From assembly GCA_009746045.1 (NCBI GenBank), contig RPFO01000225.1:58501-122500 (forward strand): a DNA stretch of 64,000 nucleotides, in the 5' to 3' direction. The notes below the pieces were generated by a model. That model worked only from the letters and a program-made list of their open reading frames with translations. It was not told the DNA's origin and made no database searches. A program made the position numbers and the translations under genes. Positions 44,885-56,800 of this stretch are shown here, one piece after another (position 1 is the first letter of the stretch; each line of letters opens with the position of its first letter). Source of the stretch: Mesostigma viride. Its lineage: Eukaryota; Streptophyta; Mesostigmatophyceae; Mesostigmatales; Mesostigmataceae.

Positions 44885-45475
44885 CCCAGAGAAGGGGCAT
44901 ATTAATTAGACTCGTGCTCCCGTTGGGGAGTCACGGAGCATTAACCCCTATGGATGGATGGATGGGTGCAAACAGTCCTACCGGGCTAATCTATCTACCT
45001 CGGCTACATACTACATCTATCTAACAACATTCTAACTACAACATCTATCTAAGCAGCCGCACGCTGCCCTAGGGGGGCTATCTGGCGTGCCTCCCACGAG
45101 ATTGCACACGCGGGCGCTTCCCCACTGGGGGGGGCTCGTTGTCCTCTATGACCTGGGCCCACTTGGCCTTGTCCATCATCTTCTTCCAAATCACGGAGAG
45201 GCCTAGGCCCCCCATGTCCAGTCTACTAGCTGTTCTTTGAAGGTGCGAGCCTTGCGGCGTCTAACATCACTGGGCCCAGCCCACGTCAGGAGGTGCCGGC
45301 CAGGCTGGGCTGGTCGCAGTCCTGCGGGGGGGCCACGTGAGGTGTCTACCTGGTTGGTGCGAGCTAGGTGCCCTACTAGCTGCAGGCGTCGTTGCTTGAT
45401 GGTGCTGGTGATATAGGGCATGCCCTGGTACAGGTCCTCATTGCGGACATGGGCATATGGCCTATCATACATTCT
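44885..45475 (-). pseudogene. Divergent LINE-B ORF2 C-terminus, inverted
   Basis: The minus strand from 45,472 reads YQGMPYITSTIKQRRLQLVG, HLARTNQVDTSRG and QPGRHLLTWAGPSDV, clearly related to but diverged from the main LINE-B copies (an older subfamily). The 3' end towards 44,900 has the long palindromic form of the hairpin (ccgtgactccccaac / gggagcac). Confidence 0.65.
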
Positions 45476-45477
45476 AA

Positions 45478-46497
45478 TTGCTGCATCTTCTTCGGGGATT
45501 ACGCTTCGCTTTACGCGACCTGTGCCACCATCTCCACTCCAACCGTCGCCTCCTCCTCCCGGACGGCCGCCGATGGCTCCCCCTCCCGCTGCCCGGAAAC
45601 ATCCCCCGCCCCGAACTCCAGCACGCCATCCTCAACTCCCTTCTCCAGCGCTCCGACGGCGAGATCTGGGCTGCAACCGTCACCGCCCCCACCCTTCGTT
45701 CCATCCTCGCGGAAGCCTTTCAGCAGCACGTGACCCCCCTTGCTGCCGACATTTCAGCAATCGGCGGCACGCTGACTGCTGAACTTCCTCACATTTCCAC
45801 CGCCGCCGCCTCCACCTCCACCGCCGTTTCCGCCTTCACTGCCGACATCAAAGCCCAGCTTCTCGACCTCGACAAACGCCTTCAAGCCACCGCCACCGCC
45901 CTTGAGAGCTTGCATGACACCGCCGGCCTCACCGCCCAAGCGGTGCAGGAAATCGCTGCCCAGCCGGCACCTGCTGGCCCGGCCAGTGCTGTTCCCTCCA
46001 CCTGGGCGGACTTGCTTAAGCATCATACCACCTCCACCATCGCGGCACAACTCAAGCAACAAGCCCTCGACCTTCGCGAGGCGGCCGAGCTCGACAAGCG
46101 CAGCCACAATGTCATCGTCAAGCACTTCGACCAGCCGGCAGGTGAAACCTCCACGAGTCTCCTTGAGGCAGTTAAGCGCGCCATTCTTGCCCCCATGTTA
46201 CTCATAGCTGGTGAGCTGGACATGTCGGCTGTCCGCCTCCCCCGCGCGCGGGGGAAGGCTGGCCCGGCACCCGTGCTCCTCACCTTTAAGTACATGACGG
46301 ACAAGCTGGCGTTCCTTCTATGCCGCAAGAAGCTCTCGGAGACTCGCTTCACGCTGGACGACGACTTGACCCTGGCCCAGCAACTGAACCGACAGCGGCG
46401 ACGTGAGCTATGGCCGACCTACCTTCAGCTCCGGCAGCGTGCAGGGGGGAAGCCGGTATACTGGAGGGGGGCGGTCATCCACGTTGACCACAATTAA
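45478..46497 (+). CDS. LINE-B ORF1 protein (L1 ORF1p-like RNA-binding protein), N-terminus missing
   Basis: An open frame of 339 codons without an ATG at its start, so the N-terminus is probably lost. A coiled-coil region with heptads (AQLLDLDKRLQATATALESL, about residues 120-150) is followed by a T/A-rich linker. Next is a block resembling the L1 ORF1p RRM/C-terminal domain: LRRs of KLAFLLCRKKLSETRFTLDD, DLTLAQQLNRQRRRELWPTY and VYWRGAVIHV (residues ~265-335). Such proteins trimerise and coat LINE RNA. Degenerate relatives lie at 22,040, 26,330, 30,430 and 31,690. Assignment to the ORF1p family rests on domain layout, not on a search. Confidence 0.6.
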   Translation: MLHLLRGLRFALRDLCHHLHSNRRLLLPDGRRWLPLPLPGNIPRPELQHAILNSLLQRSDGEIWAATVTAPTLRSILAEAFQQHVTPLAADISAIGGTLTAELPHISTAAASTSTAVSAFTADIKAQLLDLDKRLQATATALESLHDTAGLTAQAVQEIAAQPAPAGPASAVPSTWADLLKHHTTSTIAAQLKQQALDLREAAELDKRSHNVIVKHFDQPAGETSTSLLEAVKRAILAPMLLIAGELDMSAVRLPRARGKAGPAPVLLTFKYMTDKLAFLLCRKKLSETRFTLDDDLTLAQQLNRQRRRELWPTYLQLRQRAGGKPVYWRGAVIHVDHN

Positions 46498-47033
46498 GCC
46501 CTGGCAGGCCCCTCCTGCCACCCCAGCCTAGGGAATATACCAGTAGTGTAGATTAGATAGGCTTAGCCTTTGCAAGTGGCCCACGCGCATGTGCGCCCAT
46601 AATGGCCCCCATGGATGATGCTTTCAGTATTTAGCCGCGCCCAGCCTACAATGCATGGGACCTCCCATGGATGATGCATTAAGAATTGAGCCATGCGATG
46701 CCTATGCAGGGAGTTACTCTCTGCTGAGATGCCATGTGTACACCAGCTATGGCCTAGCCACATACTTACCCTCCACCCCATATGTCATGCAGGCCTTCTA
46801 GGCCCTCTCCTCAAGCCCCCCCCTGGGTGCCTGTGCTTGTTAAGGAGGCATGAACCATCATGGCGGTGCAGGTGCACCTTGTGCACCCAGAGCAGGTGAC
46901 AGTTGTACATCCTCCACCTGCAGGTTGTAGCCCTGATTGTATATTACAAACCCGGCCCATAGATGCCCCTTTCTCAGGGCTATGTGTTACATATGCTCCC
47001 ACTGACGGAGCTATGATTTTAATTAATTAATTA
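45478..47033 (+). mobile_element. LINE-B ORF1-type element, best copy
   Basis: The ORF1 frame is followed directly by ~500 bp of 3' UTR, the hairpin GCTCC...GGAGC (46,995-47,011) and a TTAATTAATTAA tail. No RT lies between ORF1 and tail, exactly as in the copies at 31,228-32,030 and 25,831-27,760. The 5' end is truncated or undefined near 45,475. Confidence 0.7.
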
Positions 47034-47035
47034 AT

Positions 47036-47206
47036 ACATTCTAAGCTACTTCCTGCAAGGGTGGGAATGTAAACGACCCTTGCTCTAGGTGCACCAGGGC
47101 ACTTGCAGCCCCATGAACTTCAAGCTATGCCCAGCTAAGGGGGATCGAGCCTGTCATCATTATTGGGCCGGGGGGAAGATCAGCATAGCTATACAGAAGC
47201 TAGGGC
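47036..47206 (-). mobile_element. LINE-B ORF1-type 3' UTR fragment, inverted
   Basis: The words ttctaagctacttcctgcaa, tgctctaggtgcaccagggc and gatcagcatagctata, as at 31,310-31,455, show a minus-orientation UTR piece abutting the ORF2 element. Confidence 0.6.
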
Positions 47207-49917
47207 ATGGCATCTCAGCAGGCACTGCTGGCAGCCGCTTTGCGCCTGCTGACACTACTGCTAACGACAACACTCCCCTGCCTTTCTGCCTTTTTGCGGG
47301 ATAGCGGGATGGTTGCTGTCAACTGCCACTTCCAACGTCCCTCACAGGACTTGGTCACTTTTCGTGGCCCTAACGGCCGTCAGGCCTGTTTGGACTACGT
47401 GGTGGTACGGCAGTCCAGGTGCACCTCGGTTCTGGACACCCCGCGAGTGTTTGACACGCCGACGGTGTGCTCTGACCACCGGTTGGTGCGCGCGACCCTT
47501 CGGCTCCGGTTCCACGTCCCCGCGCGCCGCGCCCCAGTGGTCCGCCCTGACTGGTCTGCTCTACGTCCGGTCTTGAAGGGAGATCCTGAGGACTGGACGG
47601 ACGCCGAGCACGAGCGGAACTGGTGCCGACGGAAGTACCTGTTGGCCCTGGACGCCCGGGCGGACGTCGCCGAGCTGGACAATGGTGCCCCCAACGCAGC
47701 CATTTTTGCGGGCTTTGCGGCCCGTGCCCCGTTGCTGGCGGCCCGGCACCTGCCGGTCATGCCCCGCCGCCGCCGGCCCGGCCCGCTCTACCGCCAGGAC
47801 CCCAAGGTCTTGGCCGCCCGGCACCGCCTCAAGCGTAACCGGGACCCGCTGCAGAAACCCATGCTCCAGGCCGCCCTTGTGGAGGCCTACGAGCACGCTC
47901 AGGACGCGGAGGCGGCCCAGTGCATCGCGGATGCCAAGGCCTGCCAGGCTCGCAACCAGGGCAAGGACATGTGGTACCACCTCGACCGGCTCGGCGGCCG
48001 GCGGCAGCGCACCCCGGTGGAGCACACGGGGGACGGCACGGCGCCGGTAAGCCACTAAGCCTTGACCGCTGGTTGGCCCACAATGTTTCCTTGACCGGTG
48101 GGGCTCGCGCCCCCCCCCGCCGCTTCACCCCGAGACGGCCGCCCGCCTCGGGGTCGCCGGACCCCCGCCGCCGCCAGCGCCCCCCTCCTCGGCCGCGGAC
48201 TACCAAGTCCCCGCCTTGCAGGAGGGCTGCCTTGCCACTGACGACGTCGCCCCCCCCTTCACTTTGGAGGAATTGGACGGCGCCCTTGCTCGCCTGCGGT
48301 ACGATGCGGCGGTCGGTGCCGACCACCTTTCTGCTGAGCTGCTGAAGACCCCTGATCTGGCGGTTAGGGATCTTCTGCTGGCGTTCTGCAACCGTGTCCT
48401 GCTCTCTGACGAGCCTCCGCCTGCTGAGTGGCAGACGGCCATCCGCGTCATGCTGTACAAGAAGGGCTCTGCTGCTGACCCCGGTAACTACCGGGGTGTC
48501 TGCCTCCAGAGCGCCGCGCTGAAGGTCTTCATGCGCATGATGCTGCACAGGCTCCGCGCCGCGCTGGACCCACACCTGGGTGAGTCTCAGATGGGTTTCC
48601 GTCGTGGTCGTAACACTGTCATGGCTGTGTTTGTCGCGCGCCGGTTGATGGAGGAGGTGCGTCGACTTCCCCCTGACAGTTTGCCGCTGGTCTTCATTTT
48701 TGTTGACTATATCAAGGCCTTTGACACGGTTCTCTGGGAGGCTCTTTGGGCCATCCTAGCTCTGGATCGGGTACCACCTGCGTTTATTGCTGCCATTCGC
48801 CGTCTGTATGAGGGTTCACAGGCAGTAGTGCGGACTGCGGAGGGCACCACTCCACCATTCCCCCTTCACCACGGGGTGTGGCAAGGTTGTGTCCTGTCCC
48901 CATACCTGTTCATTATTGTCGTGGATCACGTCATGCGCCGGGCACGTGCGCGCTTTACTGCTCTTAAGGGGTTCGAGCCAGGCTTGGACATCCTTAACGT
49001 GAAAGAGCACGGCGGGGTTAGACCTGGTTACCGCCTTGCCGACCTGATTTATGCGGATGATACCACCCTCATCGAGAGCCCCGAGCACATTCAGACCTGG
49101 CTGGACTGCCTGGGCCTGGAGGCGCGGGCGGTGGGGCTGGAGATTAGTGTCAAAACTGAGGCGATGGTGATAGGAGCATCCAGTAAACCACCGCTGCCGC
49201 GCCTGCTCGACGGGACGGAGGTCCCGTTCCGCGACCGCTTCAAGCTGTTGGGGAGCTGGCTTCCTGACACCGCCGACGATGTGGACACCCGCATCGGCCT
49301 TGCCTGGGCCAAGCTCCGTTCGCTCACACCCTACTGGCGCTCGAAGGGCCTTAACGGGCACCGCAAGCGCATGCTCTTCAAGGTCCTCGTCCTCACGGTG
49401 CTCACGTATGGCGCCGAGGCGTGGACCCTCCCACCCAAACTGGCAGCTCGGCTCGACGGCACATGCAGTTTACAGGATGCTCCGGCAGGTCCTTAATGTA
49501 GGTTTTTCCGAGCGTCCGTCATCAGAGTCTTTGTATCAGGGCATGCCTCGTGTTTCGGACGAGATTAGGCAGCGTAGGATAGCATTTGTAGGACACCTTG
49601 CACGCACTAGCCAGGTCGACACCACCCTCGGTCTGGCCGGCCCCCAGCGGCTTGGACAGCCCGGGCGGCACATTCTGACCTGGCCTGGCCCCAAGGACAT
49701 TCCCAAAAGGGTAGGGAAACCTGTCACGAACTACGTTCAGATGTTGCTGGACGACCTAGTGGTCCCAGCCCAGTTTGAGCACCGCATCCACTCTCTCTCC
49801 CGTCTTTGGACTGCCATGCAGGACAAGACGCGGTGGAAGAAGATTGTCAAGGCGCACACGCCCGACCCTGTGGGCAAGCCACCTCCCCCCAAGCGGAGGA
49901 GGCGTTTTGATGAGTAG
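47207..49917 (+). pseudogene. LINE-B ORF2: endonuclease C-terminus plus reverse transcriptase, frameshifted
   Basis: Begins inside the endonuclease domain (CLDYVVVRQSRC, then the catalytic CSDHRLV near 47,475). After a frame break around 48,058-48,216 the RT follows: YDAAVGADHLSAELL, VMLYKKGSAADPGNYRGV, QMGFRRGRNT, FVDYIKAFDTV, GVWQGCVLSPYLF and catalytic LIYADDTTL (about 49,047). A second frame break near 49,460-49,490 leads to RQRRIAFVGHLARTSQVDT and the basic end PPPPKRRRRFDE. The R-x-L/I-x-x-x-GH-x-x-R block is common in several LINE clades. The protein cannot be made intact, but this is the longest LINE-B ORF2 in the window. The 5' part of the endonuclease is missing. Confidence 0.82.
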
Positions 49918-50145
49918 TGCAGTTAGGATTTTCTAGATAGAGTTAGGATAGTTCGATCACGTGGCTTCCTCCACCCCCTCCATCATGAAATATGTGCTAC
50001 ATGACCTCCCCACGGAGGCATGTTATAATTTAATTTGATTTAATTGAATCTCAGCAGGGAGTTACTCCCTGCATGGGCACGGCATAATTAAATAAAGCTA
50101 GGCATCAGATCGGAGTCATGTTATAATTTAATTTAATTTTAATGC
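49918..50145 (+). mobile_element. LINE-B 3' UTR and hairpin/tail, with inserted tail fragments
   Basis: Ends in hairpin CCTCC-CCAC-GGAGG (50,005-50,018), then an AATTT tail. A ~60-bp inverted ORF1-type piece (ctcagcagggagttactccc) and another AATTT tail follow. Confidence 0.7.
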
Positions 50146-50858
50146 GGTCTAGATGCCTCCCAGGCCTGCATGGTGGGCCGGCAGCGATGTTGCTGCGTGC
50201 CGTAGTTAATTTGTGATGCATGCCAAGGAGACAACGTACCAGTGTAGTTAGTTGTACCTTGTGCAGCTGGCGTGATCCTTGGATGTCCGTGTCAGATTAC
50301 TATTAATTTCTTCAGGGCTCTTAATTCTTTTCAGGGTTTTCCTTATGTTGCATGCCCATCTCACCTCCGAAATTTATCATTCTCAATGAATATACACATG
50401 GTAGTATCAATGAGATAACCAGCACAGGCCAGAAATTGGGAGAATCATGGTAGCATATACACATGGTAGTAAATACACATGGTAGTATATACACATTGTA
50501 GTAAAAACACATTGTAGTACATCACGATGGCACGGATTACGCGGAGTTGCTATCTGCGACTCCAGACCTGGGCGAGTGAGTCGCGCCACTTGCCTTCGCG
50601 GGTGAAGTACTCGCTTAGAAAAGTACCGGGTACTCCGTGGCATGCCTTCAGTGCATGTTGACGCACTCACTTATATCACGATATTATGAGAATATTCTCA
50701 ATGTTGAATATCGTGACATCACATTGGCATGTGGTCCTTCTACATGGGTTTTGTTACTTGTAAATCTTGGCTGGCAACTGCTTCCTGGGCTTGTTAATGT
50801 CCAGAGATTGCCCAGATAATGCCCAGATAATGCCCAGAAAATGCCCAGTTTATAGCTT
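50146..50858. other. Intergenic, with a small ACACATGGTAGTA minisatellite
   Basis: 50,395-50,520 has about five imperfect copies of a ~20-bp unit around acacatggtagtatat. 50,417-50,455 matches the start of repeat R3. No gene seen. Confidence 0.5.
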
Positions 50859-53800
50859 TTAAGGCACTGTCGCCTGGTTCTCAAGTTCTAATACCAGCTT
50901 GCGATAACATTCCCACATGGACGCCACCTTCTTCTCCTTCTTCAGGGTTGAGTGCCACTTTGAAATGCCGTCTGTAATATTCTCCACCAAATCCAACAGC
51001 GACGCTCGCTTGGGGCCCTCTTCTTCTTCCAGCGCCTGACCCATTATACAATACCACGTCCGAAGGTCAAAAGGCAAAGTATTAATTAAAGAAAACAGGG
51101 GCGATGAAGTGGTGAGCTGTCCCGCAAGGATGAGAGTGAGGGTGGCGCAGCGCAGATGCGGATGACCACCGGAATCGTGAAACGATAGTTGTCTCACTCG
51201 ATGAGAGCGCTGGGGGGCTGAGGATTGGCTGAGGATTGTCGTCATCATCATGCCCTTGTCGCTATCGGCAGCGTCATCATTGTCATACCCATGTAGCAAA
51301 TGCAGCAAAATGCGTCAGCCCCATGAGCACAATCGGCGTTGACAGTTGACCATCACTGCCGTCGCCGCCGCCACTGGCATGATCATCCTCGTCACAATCC
51401 TGTCACTGTCATACTAAATAATGAGTCAACAAAAATAAGCGTCGTTGTCACATCAATGGCAACAAAATCATGATAAGCCACTGGCACGGCCACCATGCAG
51501 CAGCAATTATAGGTTTGGCATGACTATCAAGAGGCCGCTGCTGTTGATTACTAGAATCATAGCCTTCAATGACATATTTGACACACATCAACAACAACAG
51601 TGGCAAGGGGAAGATCGGTGCACCGATACTCAAGCATTAAATTGGTGCAGAAGCACTCAAGCATACCTGGCCACCTGTGGCCTATTCACTGCTCGCACCC
51701 TGGCATGGCCCCAGCTTCCCCTGCCTCTAACTGCACCACCAGTAATCTAACTAACAATTGATCAACACGTACGGGCTTGACATCGCAAATGCCCCGTTGT
51801 CTTGGTGTGCATCACCACAGCCCCCTACCTTGATGTGCATCGCGGCCTCTTTTTGGATCATCTCCCACGAGGCGGCCAGAAGGGCCAGCCACACGCGCGT
51901 GCGCGCCAGGGGCACCTCCGACGGAGTGAAGAGCGAGACCATGCCGCGTGGTGTCTCGCCATCCGACTTCTCCTTGAACTGTAGCCGCTGGAAGGCCTCG
52001 CTCAGCTCCTGCCGCTTCAGGATGCGGGATAGGGCGTCCGCGCTGGGTGACGATGTGACAAATCCGTCAGCACGTCTCATGAGAATCATCAGCAAGTCTG
52101 TTAAGGGCAGCTAGCAAGCGCAACGGCACGACCGCTTTGCAAGGCGGCCCTAGTGTTTTGCAAGCCAGATAGGAGATGCTGAAAGGCTCGGTAAGCTTTG
52201 TAGGGTTTGCCTGGAGTCGATAGCAAGCCGAATTGGGAGTGGCTAGCATCAAAGAGACAACCAGCGCAGGCCAGAAATCGGGAGAATCCGGACCATGGTA
52301 GCTCGAGCCTGCCGTTATCTTTTCCGCGTTTTCGAGTCGTTCAGGATGATGAAGATGAATGGTGATGGAAATGTGTATCCTTGTGCATTGAAATTATGGC
52401 TGGCTTACGTGTGGAGCGACTAGATGACCTAGACGGTGGGGCCGGAAACAGCATGCTTGATCAGGGCGTGTGTTTCGAGCCTAACTGGCCGGGAGTGTCT
52501 AGTGGTGAGCACCATTGCTGCGATCGCTCTCCCACCATTTACGAGGAAATACCCGCAAATGGAAAAGCATGTCCAATATGGGTTGATTCACGCGTCCAAT
52601 AGGACTCAACGTCAGGCTCGATAGATTATATAGATGCAAAGCGTAGCTACCATTGCATCCACACCCCAGTGCCAACCGCCTAAGCGGCATGGGATCCCAA
52701 ATAGAAATGGAGGGATTATTTTCCGGGACCATGTGGTGCGGCAGCCAGCGGCAGCAGCAGTACGCAGTACAGCACGGGTGGAAGTGAGAAAGCCGGCTCA
52801 TACGATGAACCTCTCTCCCCCCCCCCCCTCCCCCCTCCCCTTCGTGGGAACCTTCATGTGTTATTTTGCTGCACTATTCAGCCTTATGCATTACCTTGAA
52901 TGGTGGCCTTTAAGCCAAGGTAGACGTAAGGCAGGTTACAGCTGGCAAGGCAAGGCAGGTTGCTGTGCCAGAGAAGTGGATGGGTATCACTGTCGCAGCG
53001 ACCGCTGAGTTATCAAAGACAGCATGGGCCAACAAAAACGGGGCAAACCTCCAGATAAGGGCACCGTCGGAACCCTTGCCCCACCCTTGCCCCCACCCTT
53101 GCCCCCACCCTTGCCCCAACCCTTGCCCCCACCCTTGCCCCCACCCTTGCCCCCACCCTTGCCCCCACCCTTGCCCCCACCCTTGCCCCCACCCTTGCCC
53201 ACGCGTACCTGAGGCTTAGCGTGGTGGATGCCTGCACTGCCCGCCGGTAGCACGCAAGAAGGATGGGCGTCGGCGCGGAGAGTCCCATCTGCAGCACCCA
53301 AGTAGGTGGCCGTGCATGCCGAGTTCCGAGAAACATATCGGTGGAAAGTGGAAACGGCAGAGGGCCCCAGAGAATGCCCAGAAGTGATGCCCAGACACGG
53401 TGCCTGGACTCGCAAAGGTCTCGGCCTTGTAGGCGCCGCACCAGTACCCGACCGGTACCCGACCAGTACCCAAGTGCCTCGGGTACCAACGAAATGACTT
53501 CGGTACCTGGGGCTCCGTCTTGGTACCAGTATCGGTACTACCAGTACCCGATACCGGTACCCGAGGCCGGGCACTCTCACGGTACCCGATCCAACCCTAC
53601 CCCCTCTCCCCCTCTCCCCCCTCTCCCCCTCTCCCCCTCTCCCCCTCTCCCCCTCTCCCCCTCTCCCCCCTCTCCCCCCCTCCCCCCCTCCCCCCCTCCC
53701 CCCCCCCCCCTCCCCCCTCCCCCCTCTCCCCCCTCTCCCCCTCCCCCCTCCCCCCCCCCCCCCTCCCCCCCCTCCCCCCCTCCCCCCTCCCCCCCTCCCC

Positions 53801-56800
53801 CCCTCCCCCCCTCCCCCCCCTCCCCCTCCCCCCTCCCCCCCTCCCCCCTCCCCCCCCCCCCCCCTCCCCCCCTCCCCCCCTCCCCCCCCTCCCCCCCCTC
53901 CCCCCCTCCCCCCCTCCCCCCCTCCCCCCCCTCCCCCTCCCCTCCCTCCCCTCCCTCCCCTCCCTCCTCCCTCCCCTCCCTCCCCCCTCCTCCCTCCCCT
54001 CCCCCCTCCCCCCCTCCCTCCCTCCCCTCCCTCCCCTCCCTCGCCTCCCTCCCCTCCCTTCCCTCCCTCCCCTCCCTCGCCTCCCTCGCCTCCCTCTCCT
54101 CCTCTCCTCCCTCTCCTCCCTCCCCTCCCTCCCCTCCCTCCCCTCCCTCCCCTCCTCCCCTCCCTCCCCTCCCTCCCCTCCCTCGCCGCCCTCCCTCCCT
54201 CCCCCCCTCCCCCCCCTCCCCCCTCCCCGCCCTCCCTCCCTCCCCTCCCTCCCCTCCCTCCCCTCCCTCCCTCCCTCCCCTCCCTCCCCTCCCTCCCCTC
54301 CCTCCCTCCCTCCCCTCCCTCCCCTCCCTCCCCTCCCTCCCCTCCCTCCCCTCCCTCCCCTCTCCCTCCCCTCCCTCCCTCCCTCCCCTCCCTCTCCTCC
54401 CTCTCCTCCCTCTCCTCTCTCCTCCCTCCTCCCTCCCTCCCTCCCTCCCTCCCCTCCCTCCCCTCCCTCCCCTCCCTCCCTCCTCCCCCTCCCCTCCCTC
54501 CCCTCCCTCCCTCCCTCCCTCCCTCCCCTCCCTCCCCTCCCTCCCCTCCCTCCCCTCCCTCCCCTCCCTCCCCTCCCTCCCCTCCCTCCCTCCCCTCCTC
54601 CCTCTCCTCCCTCTCCTCCTCTCCTCCCTCTCCTCTCCTCCCTCTCCTCCCTCTCCTCCCTCTCCTCCCTCTCCTCCCTCTCCTCCCTCTCCTCCCTCTC
54701 CTCCCTCTCCTCCCTCTCCTCCCTCTCCTCCCTCTCCTCCCTCTCCTCCCTCTCCTCCCTCTCCTCCCTCTCCTCCCTCTCCTCCCTCTCCTCCCTCTCC
54801 TCCCTCTCCTCCCTCTCCTCCCTCTCCTCCCTCTCCTCCCTCTCCTCCCTCTCCTCCCTCTCCTCCCTCTCCTCCCTCTCCTCCCTCTCCTCCCTCTCCT
54901 CCCTCTCCTCCCTCTCCTCCCTCTCCTCCCTCTCCTCCTCTCCTCCCTCTCCTCCCTCTCCTCCCTCTCCTCCCTCTCCTCCCTCTCCTCCCTCTCCTCC
55001 CTCTCCTCCCTCTCCTCCCTCTCCTCCCTCTCCTCCCTCTCCTCCCTCTCCTCCCTCTCCTCCCTCTCCTCCCTCTCCTCCCTCTCCTCCCTCTCCTCCG
55101 TCTGCTCTCACCCCTCCCTTCCCTCCCTCCCCTCCCTTTCCCTACCAGCCCCTACCAGCGCCTACCTTGCGCGCTGTGTCCACAAATCGCCCGCAGTCGG
55201 TCTGTGCCCCGATGTCGAGCCCCCCACTCGCCGCCTGCTGAGCTTGTGCCTGTGTGGGTGTGGGCAGCGCTTGGCCCGGCAGCGGGTCGCACGACAGCAG
55301 AAGCATCGCCTTCACGCGCACCAGCTCTTCCTGCAGCACCCCGTCCCACGCCTCGATCAGTATCTGCAGCGATGCGAACAGGGAAACCTGGCAGGTGGGG
55401 CCGTGCGCACACAAGCGTGGGTGGGTTGGTTGAAGCGTGGTTTAATTGGTTAGCATGTGTCCAAATGCGGGTAGGTCCGGTGGCTCTTTAAATTATTCAC
55501 TGGCAGACATGTTTGTTTTCTCGTGTGTGCAAGTATGGGTGGGTCGGTTGGCATATGCGCAGGTGTGGGCGGGCCGCAGGGCGCACACGATGGTGGGTGC
55601 AAGAGCGGGCGATGAATAGGCTTGACCTGCAGCAGCCATCCACGCATTAGCGCGCACATGGTCTGCATTATTTCAATGGCTGCAACATCTCAGGGAGATG
55701 GTGCAGAAGGTGTTGAATGTGTTGCCGGGGCATCAACAATAGTGCCGCACTCGACAGGGTGCAGCCGCATCGGAGCACGCACCCTACAAGGTCCCATGTG
55801 AGCAGGCATGCAGACATGAGGAAAGTAGTCATGTGGAACCAGGTGGCACTGCAGGGTAGCCAACCCGCCAGGCAACGGATCGAATCAAGAGGAAGCCACC
55901 CGATGGAAAGCAAACCCATCCAAGGTGAAGGAAGGTGATCAATGCCAGCGGATTCAAGGTCAAGGATTCGCAGCGGCCGAGTCAGGCACAGTGTAGGATC
56001 CCAGCAATGCATCGTATCTGTTTGGCACCAATTACCATTACCCTACCTAAGGGGGCTGCCTCCTCCATCCCCTTTTGGGTATTGCCGCGTCGTCCATCCC
56101 CTATTGGGTGTAGCCGCCTCGTCCATCCCCTATTGGGTGTTGCCGCGTCGTCCATCCCCTTTTGGGTGTTGCCGCTTCGTCCATCCCCTTTTAATTGTTG
56201 CCCCCTCCAGCCCCTTTGGGGTATTGCCACCTCGTCCATCCCCTATTGGGTGTTGCCGCCTCGTTTATCCCGTGACCTCCTTCCCCTATCCTTTTCCCCA
56301 AGTAGTGTCGACGCCGTTGCCATGGGGTATGTATCCCCTTGCCCGCACCCTACTGTAGATACCCCCTTCCCCATGGCTGTAGGGCATGCACCTTCTTCCC
56401 TGTTTGCATCTCTCCATCCCATAACCCTGGGAGCCATCTTCCCCTAGGTAACATGCCCCTAGGTTAGGTAACATGCCAAAAATTCTCGGTTTGCCACAAA
56501 ACAGATATTTTGTGCCAATAGCTTCCTCCCTCCTCTAACCCTAAGGATCAGTTGCCCTACCGCAATTTTTCTTCTTCCTCTAACCTTAGGTACTGGTTGC
56601 CCTACCCCTATTTTTTTTCTTCCTCTAGCTTTAGGTACTGGTTGCCCTACCCCTATTTTTCTTCTTCCTCTCACCCTATGTACTGGTTGCCCTACCCCTA
56701 TTTTTCTTCTTCCTCTAACCTTAGGTACTGATTGCCCTACCCCTATTTTTCTTCTTCCTGTAGCCCTAGGTACCCGTTGCCCTAACCCTAGTTCTCTTCT

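Noticed and set aside
53263-55491. Proline/serine-rich 742-residue frame on plus and a Glu/Gly-rich 504-residue frame on minus
   Set aside because: Both arise from the C/T-only composition, have no domain, and span exons and introns of the spliced minus-strand gene.
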